Below the pieces are notes generated by a model. That model had not been told where the DNA came from and searched no databases. It worked only from the letters and a program-made list of their open reading frames with translations. From the NCBI GenBank assembly GCA_016192995.1, contig JACPTB010000013.1, forward strand, positions 1 through 64,000: a DNA stretch of 64,000 bases, written 5' to 3'. The position numbers and the translations under genes are program-made. The DNA is from Candidatus Woesearchaeota archaeon. Lineage in GTDB: Archaea > Nanobdellota > Nanobdellia > Woesearchaeales > DSVV01. Each line of letters starts with the position of its first letter. The first letter of the stretch is position 1. Of this stretch, positions 43,049-52,536 are shown one piece after another.

Positions 43049-44161
43049 ATGGACAAAAAGGCAGTTTTAATTTTAGAAGATGGTTCTTGTTATGAGGGTT
43101 ATTCATTTGGTGCAGAACGTTCTGTTTCAGGCGAAGTTGTTTTTAATACAGGCATGACCGGTTATCCAGAAACTCTCACTGATCCTTCATATGCTGGCCA
43201 GATTTTAACGTGTACCTATCCTTTAATAGGTAATTATGGTGTTCCAACAGCATTAGAAGGAAATCAATTGCAGCAATTACAAGAACATTTTGAATCTGAT
43301 GCTATTCAAGTGAAGGGTTTACTGTTGTGTGGTTATCCAGAGCAGCACAATCATTGGAATGGAAAAAAATCTCTTGGAGCATGGCTTAAAGAGCATAATG
43401 TTCCTGGGTTATATGGATTAGATACTCGTTCTTTAACAAAGAAATTACGGGAAAAAGGAACCATGGTAGGTAAGATCATTGTAGGCAATCAAAATATTCC
43501 TTTTTTTGACCCAAGTAACGTAAATCTCGTTGCCGGAGTTAGCATTAAAGAAATAAAAACATTTAATGAAGCAGTCAACAACGACGAACATAATATTATG
43601 TTCGTCGTTGTTGACTGTGGAATAAAACACAATATTATACGCTGTTTAAACAAGTATGGTGTGAAAGTAGTTCTTGTGCCTTGGGATTTTGATTTTAATG
43701 CCTTAAAATATGATGGATTATTTATTTCAAATGGTCCTGGTGATCCAAAGCAGTGTGCTGTAACGATCAACAATCTTAAAAAAAATCTCGACAAGCAAAT
43801 ACCGACATTTGGTATCTGTCTTGGCAATCAATTATTGGCATTAGCAGCAGGAGCAGACACCTATAAATTAAAATATGGTCATCGTGGTCAAAATCAACCC
43901 TGCATTATTGAAGGGTCAGCAAGAGCTTTTATCACGACACAAAATCATGGATATGCAGTTGATGAAACTACATTGCCTTCTGATTGGGAAGTATGGTGGC
44001 GTAATTTAAATGATGGAACTGTAGAAGGCATAAAACATAAAACACTTCCTTTTTTTGGTTTTCAAGCTCATCCCGAAGCAAGTGCAGGTCCAACCGACAC
44101 TGAGTTTTTGTTTCAGGATTTTATTAACGTAGTCAAGGTGTACAAACATGGGAGAAAATGA
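43049..44161 (+). CDS. carA: Carbamoyl-phosphate synthase small (glutaminase) subunit
   Basis: 370 residues. The N-terminal domain (AVLILEDGSCYEGYSFG, GEVVFNTGMTGYPETLTDPSYAGQ, PGLYGLDTRSLTKKLREKG) and the class I glutamine amidotransferase domain are complete, with Cys257 in FGICLGNQ and the His-Glu pair in FQAHPEAS. It releases ammonia from glutamine for CarB. The start is set by the TATA box. A 46-bp perfect palindrome (43572-43617) encodes residues 175-190, the start of the amidotransferase domain (NNDEHNIMFVVVD), and slightly lengthens that linker. The stop overlaps the NUDIX gene by 14 bases. Confidence 0.95.
   Translation: MDKKAVLILEDGSCYEGYSFGAERSVSGEVVFNTGMTGYPETLTDPSYAGQILTCTYPLIGNYGVPTALEGNQLQQLQEHFESDAIQVKGLLLCGYPEQHNHWNGKKSLGAWLKEHNVPGLYGLDTRSLTKKLREKGTMVGKIIVGNQNIPFFDPSNVNLVAGVSIKEIKTFNEAVNNDEHNIMFVVVDCGIKHNIIRCLNKYGVKVVLVPWDFDFNALKYDGLFISNGPGDPKQCAVTINNLKKNLDKQIPTFGICLGNQLLALAAGADTYKLKYGHRGQNQPCIIEGSARAFITTQNHGYAVDETTLPSDWEVWWRNLNDGTVEGIKHKTLPFFGFQAHPEASAGPTDTEFLFQDFINVVKVYKHGRK
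43572..43617. repeat. 46-bp perfect palindrome inside carA
   Basis: The left half starts CAGTCAACAACGACGAACAT and the right half is its exact reverse complement, 23 bp per arm with no spacer. It is read in frame through the interdomain linker of CarA. The DNA or RNA would form a very stable cruciform or hairpin. Confidence 0.9.
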
Positions 44162-44534
44162 ATTAATAGATGTTATTGATGAACAGGAGCATATTATCAA
44201 AACTATTCCTAAATCACAAGTAAGAAAAGAAAAAAACACACAGCCAAATAAATGGGATATTACTGTTGGTGGTTGGGTTTTGGCAGGAGAATTTCCTGAA
44301 CGTGCAGCTTACCGAGAAACAGAAGAAGAAATTGGTGCAGAAAATGTTAAGCTTACCTTTTTGTTGAAGTATAAATTTGCGTATAATAATGAACAAAATA
44401 TGATATCATATCTCTACAAAACAGTTTATAATGGTAACATTATTCCTCAAATAGATGAAGTTCAAGCATTTGAGTGGGTAAATTTAAATGATTTAGCCAA
44501 AATAAAAACATATTATGAGGATACAAAAATATGA
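44148..44534 (+). CDS. NUDIX hydrolase between carA and carB
   Basis: 128 residues. The NUDIX box is complete at about 42-64: G-x5-E (GWVLAGE), x7, then RETEEEIG. The N-terminus (DVIDEQEHIIKTIPKSQVRKEK) and IPQIDEVQAFEWVNLNDL resemble IDI-like NUDIX proteins, but isomerase residues are not all evident. It overlaps carA by 14 bases and carB by four, so it is translated with the carbamoyl-phosphate synthase subunits. The substrate is unknown; hydrolysis of a nucleotide or its damaged form is a guess from context. Confidence 0.85.
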   Translation: MGENELIDVIDEQEHIIKTIPKSQVRKEKNTQPNKWDITVGGWVLAGEFPERAAYRETEEEIGAENVKLTFLLKYKFAYNNEQNMISYLYKTVYNGNIIPQIDEVQAFEWVNLNDLAKIKTYYEDTKI

Positions 44535-47500
44535 ATCATCTCAAAAAGATACTAGTTCTCGGCTCTGGTGCTCTTAAGATAAGCCAATCTGGTGAATTTG
44601 ATTATTCTGGGTCGCAATGTCTAAAAGCATTGAAAGAAGAAGGAATAGAATCAGTTTTAATCAATCCTAACATAGCAACTATTCAAACCTCAGAAGGCAT
44701 GGCAGACAAGCTTTATTTTCTTCCTATTACACCTTATTTTGTTGAACAAGTAATAAAAAAAGAGCAGCCTGACGGTATTCTTTTGTCGTTTGGTGGTCAA
44801 ACAGCATTAAATTGTGGTGTTGAACTACAGCAAAAAGGTATTTTGGCAAAATATAATGTTACGGTTCTTGGCACGCCAGTAGCTTCAATAATTGCAACAG
44901 AAGATCGAAAGCTATTTGCAGAAAAATTGCAAGAAATTCATGTGCCTATAGCTAAGAGTGTTTCAGTAACATCAGCTGAATCTGCTGCTGTTGTTGCTGG
45001 CCAGATAGGTTTTCCCGTAATGTTAAGATCTGCGTTCTCTTTGGGTGGGTTAGGGAGCGGAGTTTGTTATACAAAAGAAGAAGTAACAGCTTTAGCAAAA
45101 ACAGCATTAACAACAGTGCCGCAGATTTTAATTGAGGAATTTCTTGGCGGCTGGAAAGAGATCGAATATGAAGTGGTTAGGGACAAATACGGCAATTGCA
45201 TTGCGGTTTGCAATATGGAAAATGTTGACCCGATGGGTATACACACGGGAGAAAGTATTGTTGTTGCTCCATCGCAAACACTCGATAATAAAGAATATTT
45301 TGTTTTAAGGGAAACAGCGATTAAAGTAATTAAACATTTAGGTATTGTGGGTGAATGCAATATTCAGTATGCTCTGAATCAAAATTCAAGAGAGTTTCGT
45401 GTTATTGAAGTCAATGCGCGGCTCTCGCGAAGTTCTGCATTGGCAAGCAAAGCAACTGGCTATCCACTTGCTTATGTAGCAGCGAAATTAGCATTAGGGT
45501 ATGGGCTGCACGAAATTAAAAATTCAGTAACTAAAGTAACATCTGCATTTTTCGAGCCGTCATTGGATTACCTTGTGGTAAAAATACCGCGCTGGGATCT
45601 GCAGAAATTTAAGCATGTTAATCAGCAGATAGGTTCTGAGATGAAATCAGTGGGAGAAGTGATGGCAATTGGAAGAAATTTTGAAGAAGCATTGCAAAAG
45701 GGTTTGAGAATGTTGTATATTGGTGTGGAAGGTGTCATTGGTGCGATGAATGGTATTTCTTTTGAAGATCTGGAATCAGAGCTAAGCCATCCTACGGATA
45801 AGCGAATTTTTGCTATTGCTCAAGCATTGGCAGAAGGTTATGATATAGATTTTATTCATGCTCTTACGAAAATAGACAGATTTTTCTTGTACAAAATAAA
45901 AAATATAGTTGATACAGTAACTCTTTTAAAAGTTCAGTCATTAAATATAGAGTCAATAAACGGTGAATTGCTGAAGCTTGCAAAACAACAAGGTTTTTCA
46001 GATAAAGCAATTGGAATATTGCTCAATAAAACTGAATTAGAGATTCGTCTTTTAAGGAAGGAGTATAAGATTGTGCCGTGTATAAAACAAATTGATACTA
46101 TGGCAGGTGAATATCCAGCGCAGACAAATTATTTGTACCTTACTTATAATGGTTCAGAACACGATATACGGAGAAGTAAAAATGCAATTATAGTGCTTGG
46201 TTCAGGTCCTTATAGAATTGGATCGAGTGTTGAATTTGATTGGTGTTGTGTTAATACGATTAATACTATACGAAACGTAAAAAATACAGCTATTATGATT
46301 AATTGCAATCCTGAAACAGTTTCAACAGATTATGATGTATGTGATAGACTTTATTTTGAGGAGTTAACGCTTGAAAGGGTTCTTGACATCTATGAATTTG
46401 AGGATCCGAATGGTGTGATACTTGCAATGGGTGGGCAAATTCCTAATAATCTAGCATTGCCTCTTATGAAGAATGGGGTGATTATTCTTGGTACAAGTCC
46501 TTTGCATATTGACCAAGCTGAAAACAGGCATAAATTTTCTCAATTATTGGATCAGCTTAAGATTGATCAGCCAGAATGGAAAGAGCTTACAAATATTGAA
46601 GAAGCAAAAATATTTTCACATAATGTTGAGTATCCAGTATTAGTAAGGCCAAGTTATGTATTAAGCGGAGCAGCTATGAATGTGGTTTATTCTGATGAAT
46701 ATTTAGAAAAATATCTTCAGCAGGCTGCAACGATTAATCCAGAACATCCCGTAGTGATCAGTAAATTCATCCAAGATGCTAAAGAAATAGAAATTGATGC
46801 TGTTGCAAAAGAAGGAGAGATATTACTATATGCTATTACTGAACATATAGAAAATGCTGGTATTCATTCAGGCGATGCAACGATGATCTTACCAGGTCAA
46901 AAACTGTATCTAGAAACAGTGAGAAAAATAAAAACAAGAGCGCAAGCAATTGCAAGGGCATTGAATATTACTGGTCCATTCAATATTCAGTTTATTGCAA
47001 AAGATAATCATGTAAAAGTAATAGAATGCAATCTAAGAGCATCACGGAGTTTTCCTTTTTGTTCAAAAACATTTAAAATTAATTTTATAGAACTGGCGAC
47101 AAAAGCAATTCTTAACTATAACGTTGAAAAAGTGGACAAGTCTATATTTGACTTAGGGTACGTGGGTGTAAAAGCATCACAGTTTTCATTTTCGCGATTA
47201 AAAGGAACAGATCCAGTTCTTGGAGTGGAAATGGCATCAACAGGAGAAGTAGCTTGTTTTGGTGATAGTGTTGAAGAAGCTTTATTAAAATCTTTAATCT
47301 CTGCAGGTATTGAACTTCCGCAGCAAAATATCCTTATCAGTTTAAGCGGCAGACAGGTACGATTAAAACTTCTTCCCCAAATTGAAAAATTACAAACAAT
47401 GGGATTTCACTTATTTGGAACACCGACAACTGCAGAATATTACAACGAAAATGGAATTAACATAACAACTCTTTACAAAATACATGAAGAAAAAGATCCT

Positions 47501-47722
47501 AATGTTATCGAGTATATTGCAAACAAAAAAATTGATTTTGTTATTTGTATGTTTGACGAAGGTATTCCTGAAAAGAAAAAAGATGCTGTTCTTATCAGGC
47601 AGAAAGCAGTAGAATGTTCAATACCTTTGATGACAAATTATCATTTGGCAAAACTTTTTATTGATGCAATGTATGATCTCAAAACAGAAGATCTGGTAAT
47701 CAAAGAATATCATGAGTACTAG
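44531..47722 (+). CDS. carB: Carbamoyl-phosphate synthase large subunit
   Basis: 1063 residues, full length and unsplit. Two homologous ATP-grasp halves are visible: the first with LGSGALKISQSGEFDYSGSQCLKAL, FGGQTALNCGVEL and IEVNARLSRSSALASKATGYPLAYVAAKLALGY; the second with LGSGPYRIGSSVEFDWCCV, MINCNPETVSTDYDVCDRLYFEELT, MGGQIPNNLALPL and VIECNLRASRSFPFCSKTF. A C-terminal MGS-like domain (about 920-1063) binds allosteric effectors in the family. It makes carbamoyl phosphate from bicarbonate, ATP and CarA-derived ammonia. Its final codons lie in the left target-site duplication of MITE copy D. Confidence 0.97.
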   Translation: MNHLKKILVLGSGALKISQSGEFDYSGSQCLKALKEEGIESVLINPNIATIQTSEGMADKLYFLPITPYFVEQVIKKEQPDGILLSFGGQTALNCGVELQQKGILAKYNVTVLGTPVASIIATEDRKLFAEKLQEIHVPIAKSVSVTSAESAAVVAGQIGFPVMLRSAFSLGGLGSGVCYTKEEVTALAKTALTTVPQILIEEFLGGWKEIEYEVVRDKYGNCIAVCNMENVDPMGIHTGESIVVAPSQTLDNKEYFVLRETAIKVIKHLGIVGECNIQYALNQNSREFRVIEVNARLSRSSALASKATGYPLAYVAAKLALGYGLHEIKNSVTKVTSAFFEPSLDYLVVKIPRWDLQKFKHVNQQIGSEMKSVGEVMAIGRNFEEALQKGLRMLYIGVEGVIGAMNGISFEDLESELSHPTDKRIFAIAQALAEGYDIDFIHALTKIDRFFLYKIKNIVDTVTLLKVQSLNIESINGELLKLAKQQGFSDKAIGILLNKTELEIRLLRKEYKIVPCIKQIDTMAGEYPAQTNYLYLTYNGSEHDIRRSKNAIIVLGSGPYRIGSSVEFDWCCVNTINTIRNVKNTAIMINCNPETVSTDYDVCDRLYFEELTLERVLDIYEFEDPNGVILAMGGQIPNNLALPLMKNGVIILGTSPLHIDQAENRHKFSQLLDQLKIDQPEWKELTNIEEAKIFSHNVEYPVLVRPSYVLSGAAMNVVYSDEYLEKYLQQAATINPEHPVVISKFIQDAKEIEIDAVAKEGEILLYAITEHIENAGIHSGDATMILPGQKLYLETVRKIKTRAQAIARALNITGPFNIQFIAKDNHVKVIECNLRASRSFPFCSKTFKINFIELATKAILNYNVEKVDKSIFDLGYVGVKASQFSFSRLKGTDPVLGVEMASTGEVACFGDSVEEALLKSLISAGIELPQQNILISLSGRQVRLKLLPQIEKLQTMGFHLFGTPTTAEYYNENGINITTLYKIHEEKDPNVIEYIANKKIDFVICMFDEGIPEKKKDAVLIRQKAVECSIPLMTNYHLAKLFIDAMYDLKTEDLVIKEYHEY

Positions 47723-47946
47723 GGCTCCGGTGAAAATGTATTGCGTAGCAATATACCATCAAAGAAAGTCAAATATTATTCAATCTTTCTTTGATTCGTA
47801 TAGTTTTTGGCATCTTTTGGTGAGGCTCCTTAAGTTTAGGTGTGGGGATTTTTCGGAGTGCCAGAGAGAAAAATCCAATGAAATCTACTCATCAAAAGCC
47901 GAACTGATGCCAAAACCGAGGCTATGCCGAGATTTTCACCGGAGCC
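47723..47946. mobile_element. MITE-like inverted-repeat element, copy D, with internal insertion
   Basis: 224 bp with termini GGCTCCGGTGAAAAT ... ATTTTCACCGGAGCC. The flanks GAGTACTAG (47714-47722) and GAATACTAT (47947-47955) match at 7 of 9 bases. The core hairpin GGATTTTTC / GAAAAATCC is at 47846-47876. Compared with copies A and B it carries about 60 extra bases after GAAAATGTA, including a hairpin ATCAAAGAAAG / CTTTCTTTGAT. It begins directly after the carB stop codon. Confidence 0.85.
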
Positions 47947-47951
47947 GAATA

Positions 47952-49106
47952 CTATTGAAGCACCTTAGGTGTTTCATGGCTTGTTAATTTTTCTAACAAA
48001 GCTAAGGCAAAATTTTCATCACCAGCTTTCCTGCTCCATGCTAATGCTTCATGGTACATTCTAGCTTTATCATAATTAGTCATAGCAGCATTGGCAAATT
48101 CAACATTAGGGAAATTTGAATAAGCACGTACAGCAGTTTCAGCAGCTTTTAAAGGATTAGGTCGTTTAATCTCTCTTGCAACATTTAATCCATATTCAGC
48201 ATGATACTCAATATTCTGTCGATACACTTTGATTAATTGATCATCATCTGCAACTGCTTCAGCTAATTCTAAGGGGATTTCAATATTTGGTTGTCGCAAG
48301 AGCCATTCTAAATGATGTTTTCTTGTCCTCAAAAGTAAATCATGGTCATCAAGAAGCAAACAAAGTTCAGTCATAAGCTGGTATCTCTGGTCGCTCTTTT
48401 TATCGCTTGCTATTCTATCATAAGCCGCACGGTAAAATGAAGTAAGAGTATCTCCTTCTAACAGTTCTTGGCCGCGGTCAACCGCAATTTCGTAATTACC
48501 ATTTTGCAAATGAATTCCTAGTTCTAAATCCTGCTGATGATAACGTTGAGCAAGAGGAATCAGTGTACGGGTTAATCTCTTTCTAGTTTCAGAGTCAGCA
48601 AGAGCAAAGCGTGTGCTTAAGTCTTGTAATGCTTTTACACCGAAAGAATCAGCGTCTTGATAATCATGAATATATTCTAACAAATTAATAACAGTTAGTG
48701 TATATTTCGCAGGTTCTTTGGCAAGTTTGTGTACAACAGCATGAACTAGCTGAACATCCTCTTGAGTACAATCATCATGAGGGACCATTTCTTTAATCAA
48801 TGCTTCAATATCATCTGGATTTTCATGAGCAAGAATATATCTTCTAAGAAAAGACTGTCGTTTTCGCGCTATAGTCCAATCAAACCATCCTGTTGCTTGT
48901 TCTAATTCTTGATTAACAATACTTTTTAGTGTAGCGCTTCGTGCATCACGTCTGCTACCTATTGAATGTGGTGTAGCAAGCTCGCGTAATAACCAATATC
49001 TATACGTAGAAGGATCAGTGCGGTATCCTCTTAATAAAGCAGTTAAATGGTCAATTTGTTCTTCTTGTACATACTTTTTTACAGCTAAATCAGGTAGTAT
49101 AGACAT
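47952..49106 (-). CDS. Large all-helical repeat protein of unknown function
   Basis: 384 residues from the ATG at 49106; a further in-frame ATG lies at 49115. Sequence and spacing of short amphipathic helices (YTLTVINLLEYIHDYQDADSFGVKALQDLSTRFALADSETRKRL, NAAMTNYDKARMYHEALAWSRKAGDENFALALLEKL) suggest TPR/HEAT-like alpha-hairpin repeats. No signal, membrane span or active-site motif. It lies on the opposite strand between carB and pyrB, with a TATA-like ATTTATTTAAA at 49125-49135 giving a leaderless start. A scaffold role is the most that can be inferred. Its stop lies beside MITE copy D. Confidence 0.7.
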   Translation of the reverse strand: MSILPDLAVKKYVQEEQIDHLTALLRGYRTDPSTYRYWLLRELATPHSIGSRRDARSATLKSIVNQELEQATGWFDWTIARKRQSFLRRYILAHENPDDIEALIKEMVPHDDCTQEDVQLVHAVVHKLAKEPAKYTLTVINLLEYIHDYQDADSFGVKALQDLSTRFALADSETRKRLTRTLIPLAQRYHQQDLELGIHLQNGNYEIAVDRGQELLEGDTLTSFYRAAYDRIASDKKSDQRYQLMTELCLLLDDHDLLLRTRKHHLEWLLRQPNIEIPLELAEAVADDDQLIKVYRQNIEYHAEYGLNVAREIKRPNPLKAAETAVRAYSNFPNVEFANAAMTNYDKARMYHEALAWSRKAGDENFALALLEKLTSHETPKVLQ

Positions 49107-49172
49107 ATAAATCAAGAATCTCCTATTTATTTAAAAAGTTATCTCTCTTTAGTAGCAATTTAACCATGATAG

Positions 49173-49190
49173 TTTATAAAGATTTATAAA
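49173..49190 (+). promoter_or_regulatory. Double TATA element upstream of pyrB
   Basis: Two TTTATAAA boxes stand in tandem at 49173-49180 and 49183-49190. The second is about 35 bases before the GTG start at 49222, giving a short leader. Each box is palindromic, so divergent use is possible. Confidence 0.55.
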
Positions 49191-49221
49191 CAACCCTTTC
49201 TCTCCTAGATTGGTGTGAGCT

Positions 49222-50142
49222 GTGGAGTTTAAAGGGAAACATATTATCTCAATTCATGATCTAACAAAACAAGAAATTCTCCATATCCTTTCTATTGCTT
49301 CTGAGTTTGATGCATTACAACAGTCTTTTCTTTTAAAAGGCAAAATTCTTGCCACACTATTTTTCGAGCCAAGCACAAGAACAAGATTAAGTTTTGAAAC
49401 TGCTATGCATCGTTTAGGTGGCAGTGTTATTGGTTTTGGTTCAGCAGCTATTACTTCAGTGCAAAAAGGAGAGACACTAGCAGATACTATTAGTATGATT
49501 CATGGATATGCTGATGCTATTGTGATCAGGCATCACATAGAAGGTGCTGCTCGGTTAGCATCTCAAATTTCAAAAGTGCCGGTAATCAACGCCGGAGATG
49601 GCGCTAATCAGCATCCTACACAGACGTTAGTTGACCTTTATACTATTCGTAAGGCACAGAACACGATTGATGGTTTATCAATTGCAATGGTTGGTGATTT
49701 AAAATATGGAAGAACCGTCCATTCTTTAGCAGTAGCTTTAGCGCATTTCAAAGTAAAATTATATTTTGTCGCTCCAGATGAACTAAAAATGCCCACAAAA
49801 GTAATTGAGCATGTGAAAAAAAATAATATTGAATATTTTGAATCCACCCAAATTGAAGATATTCTTGGCAAAGTTGATATTTTATACATGACTCGAATAC
49901 AAAAGGAGCGTTTTCCCGATTTAAAAGAATATGAAAAAATAAAAAATGTTTACATATTAACCGCAAACATGTTAAAGAGTGGCATGGTTAAAGACAATCT
50001 AAAAATACTTCATCCTCTTCCGAGGATTAATGAAATTACACCAGATGTTGATGCAACAAAATATGCGTATTATTTTCAGCAGGCGCATAACGGTATTCCT
50101 GTGCGAAAAGCGATATTGGCGTTAGTGATGGGTGCGGTTTAA
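49222..50142 (+). CDS. pyrB: Aspartate carbamoyltransferase, catalytic subunit
   Basis: 306 residues. The carbamoyl-phosphate-binding STRTRLSFETAMHRLGG, the loop with KGETLADTISMIHGYADAIVIRH, VPVINAGDGANQHPTQTLVDLYTI and HPLPRINEI are all intact. The start is a GTG; the frame is closed by a stop two codons upstream, so no other start is possible. It condenses carbamoyl phosphate and aspartate, the first committed step of pyrimidine synthesis. The next gene begins at its stop codon and encodes the regulatory subunit. Confidence 0.97.
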   Translation: MEFKGKHIISIHDLTKQEILHILSIASEFDALQQSFLLKGKILATLFFEPSTRTRLSFETAMHRLGGSVIGFGSAAITSVQKGETLADTISMIHGYADAIVIRHHIEGAARLASQISKVPVINAGDGANQHPTQTLVDLYTIRKAQNTIDGLSIAMVGDLKYGRTVHSLAVALAHFKVKLYFVAPDELKMPTKVIEHVKKNNIEYFESTQIEDILGKVDILYMTRIQKERFPDLKEYEKIKNVYILTANMLKSGMVKDNLKILHPLPRINEITPDVDATKYAYYFQQAHNGIPVRKAILALVMGAV

Positions 50143-50600
50143 TGGTAAAAGAAATTAAAATAGCATCAATTAAAGATGGTACGGTTCTTGATCATTTAAA
50201 TACGAGCATGGTGTTTAAAATAGTTCAATTGCTCAATTTAGATAAAACAAATAATGGAATATCGTGCGCAACCAATCTTGAGAGTACAAAATTGGGAACT
50301 AAAGGTATCATCAAAGTAAGTGATAAATTTCTGACAAGAGAAGAAGTGGAAATGATTTCAATTATTTCTCCGGCAGCTACACTTGTTATTATCCAAGACT
50401 ATGCTATCCAATCAAAAAGAAAATTGGACCTTCCAGAAACAATTAGAAAGATTATCAAATGCAGTAACCCAAAATGCATAACCAATATGGAGTCAGTAAC
50501 AACACAGTTTGATGTCCTTGAAAAGAAACCGTTACTCATCAAATGCGTCTATTGCGAGCATATTATAGAAAATAATCAAATCCACATCTTTGGTGAATAA
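50142..50600 (+). CDS. pyrI: Aspartate carbamoyltransferase, regulatory subunit
   Basis: 152 residues. The N-terminal nucleotide-binding domain (IKDGTVLDHLNTSMVFKIVQLL) precedes the zinc domain with ligands in CSNPKC and CVYC. It carries allosteric sites for CTP/ATP in the family and links PyrB trimers into the holoenzyme. Overlaps pyrB by one base. A 43-base gap separates it from pyrC, without a clear promoter, so the operon probably continues. Confidence 0.96.
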   Translation: MVKEIKIASIKDGTVLDHLNTSMVFKIVQLLNLDKTNNGISCATNLESTKLGTKGIIKVSDKFLTREEVEMISIISPAATLVIIQDYAIQSKRKLDLPETIRKIIKCSNPKCITNMESVTTQFDVLEKKPLLIKCVYCEHIIENNQIHIFGE

Positions 50601-50643
50601 GAGACCTTTGCAAAATGATGGTTACGGTGCCTAAATCATATTC

Positions 50644-51864
50644 ATGGAGTTATCAATCAAAAACATCAACATAGTAGCTGAAGACGGCAATCTTCAAATA
50701 ACAAATGTATTTGTTATTGATGGTATAATTAAAAAAATAGGCTCCTATGTTTCTTGTAATAATACGATTGAGGGAAATTTCAATATTCTTTTGCCAGGGC
50801 TTATTGATCCGCATGTTCATTTTCGCGATCCTGGGTATCCGCATAAAGAAGATTTCTCAAGTGGCAGTAAAGCTGCTGCTGCCGGTGGGGTAACAACAGT
50901 TCTTGATATGCCTAATACCAACCCTCCTACTTTTACTTTAAATAGCTTAGAGCAGAAACGGAGCATTGCAAAAGAAAAAAGTTTAGTTAATTATGGATTT
51001 TATCTCGGTTCTGATGCCGCAAACATACCTGATCTGATTAATGCTAAAAATATTGCAGGTGTTAAATTATATTTAAATCAAACAACAGGCAATCTTATCA
51101 TCAACAATGATCAGATGATAAAAAATATATTCTCTGTAGGAAAACGCTGTTGTTTGCATGCTGAATGGTTAACCTATCAGCATACACTTAAGCTCCATGA
51201 AGAATTTGATACTCCTTTATATCTTTGTCATGCATCCTTGAAAGAAGAAATAGCCTTAATAAAAAAAGAAAAACAAAAAGGAAAAAAATATTACCTTGAG
51301 GTTTGTATCCCTCATCTATTTTTAACTGAAGCTTATCTTAAAGATAATAAAGATAATCAAGGTTTAGGAAAAGTAAAGCCTCCTCTTTCAAGCAAAGAGG
51401 ATCAAGATGCATTATGGCAGGCAATTGATGAAGGCATAGTTGATGTTATAGCAACAGATCACGCTCCGCATACCATCTACGAAAAGCAGTCAGATAATGC
51501 TCCTTTCGGGTTGCCAGGGGTTGAACTTCGTTTGCCATTGTTATTGCATGAAGTGAATAAAGGGAGGTTAACCTTAAGCCAGGTAAGTAAGCTTACTTCA
51601 GAAAATCCAGCAAAGATATTTGGTATCAAGAATAAGGGAAAAATTAAAGAAGGTTATGATGCTGACTTAGTTATTATTGATCTCAACAGGGAGAAAACAG
51701 TTAAAAATACTGAACAATATACACGATGTAAATGGTCGCCATTTCACGATCTCAAACTTTGTGGCTGGCCAATAATGACCTTCGTCAATGGAAACCTTGT
51801 TTATAATCAAGGAGAAATAAACACAGACTATGGAGGCAATGAGGTGGAGTTTGAAGATGTTTGA
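50644..51864 (+). CDS. pyrC: Dihydroorotase
   Basis: 406 residues, amidohydrolase fold. Metal-binding DPHVHFRDPG is near residue 57, followed by HKEDFSSGSKAAAAGGVTTVLDMPNTNPP, the candidate carbamylated lysine in GVKLYLNQTTG, a CHA motif (LYLCHAS) and ATDHAPH near residue 275. It cyclises carbamoyl aspartate to dihydroorotate. The length and PxxHFRD motif fit the type I enzymes. Its last eight bases overlap the chosen pyrE start. Confidence 0.95.
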   Translation: MELSIKNINIVAEDGNLQITNVFVIDGIIKKIGSYVSCNNTIEGNFNILLPGLIDPHVHFRDPGYPHKEDFSSGSKAAAAGGVTTVLDMPNTNPPTFTLNSLEQKRSIAKEKSLVNYGFYLGSDAANIPDLINAKNIAGVKLYLNQTTGNLIINNDQMIKNIFSVGKRCCLHAEWLTYQHTLKLHEEFDTPLYLCHASLKEEIALIKKEKQKGKKYYLEVCIPHLFLTEAYLKDNKDNQGLGKVKPPLSSKEDQDALWQAIDEGIVDVIATDHAPHTIYEKQSDNAPFGLPGVELRLPLLLHEVNKGRLTLSQVSKLTSENPAKIFGIKNKGKIKEGYDADLVIIDLNREKTVKNTEQYTRCKWSPFHDLKLCGWPIMTFVNGNLVYNQGEINTDYGGNEVEFEDV

Positions 51865-52531
51865 TCAGGAAAAATTTAATCAATTTTTAATAAAGCATGA
51901 AATTATCAAGCTTTTTTCTGAACCGATTACATTAGTTTCAGGAAGAAAAACCTATATGTATGCAAATTGTCGTAATTTATTAAATACTGTAGGTGATATT
52001 GATAGGCTTAGTGATTATATTCTTGATTTTATAGAAGAGAAAGGATTAAAATATGATTATTTTTTTGGTGTTCCTGAAGGTGCAACAAAATTAACAGATA
52101 TATTAAATTACAAATATGGTAAGCAAAATCATAATCCTGACCAGCGTTTAGTGATGGGAAGGGGAAAAGCTAAAGAGCATGGTATAGTTGTTGATAAATA
52201 TTTTATTGGTAATGTTAAACAAGGGGATAGAGTTATTCTTATTGAAGATGTTACAACAACAGGAGGTTCTTTAATTAAATCTGCTCATCTTTTAAGAGAA
52301 TCTGGTGTTGACATCATTGCTGCAGTTGTTATAGTTAATAGGATGCAGAAAACTGAAGAGAATTTAAGTGTTGAGGAAAAATTAAGTCAGGAAGGTATTC
52401 GTTGTCTGTATTTATCAGATGCAACAGCTATACTTCGTGTTTTAGTAAAAGATGGAATTAAAGATCCCCAAATAGTAAATAACCTGCAAAAAGAATTCAA
52501 ACAGTATGGTGTTAAAGAACTAACCTGGTGA
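51857..52531 (+). CDS. pyrE: Orotate phosphoribosyltransferase (stand-alone)
   Basis: 224 residues from the ATG at 51857; upstream in-frame codons lie inside pyrC. The PRTase binding loop VILIEDVTTTGGSL is clear, with SEPITLVSGRKTYMYANCRNLLN and FGVPEGATKLTDIL before it. It adds ribose-phosphate from PRPP to orotate, giving OMP. It is the first of two consecutive OPRT-type domains in this operon, the second being fused to OMP decarboxylase. One of the two may prefer another base or be regulatory; this cannot be settled by eye. Confidence 0.88.
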   Translation: MFDQEKFNQFLIKHEIIKLFSEPITLVSGRKTYMYANCRNLLNTVGDIDRLSDYILDFIEEKGLKYDYFFGVPEGATKLTDILNYKYGKQNHNPDQRLVMGRGKAKEHGIVVDKYFIGNVKQGDRVILIEDVTTTGGSLIKSAHLLRESGVDIIAAVVIVNRMQKTEENLSVEEKLSQEGIRCLYLSDATAILRVLVKDGIKDPQIVNNLQKEFKQYGVKELTW

Positions 52532-52536
52532 TATTC

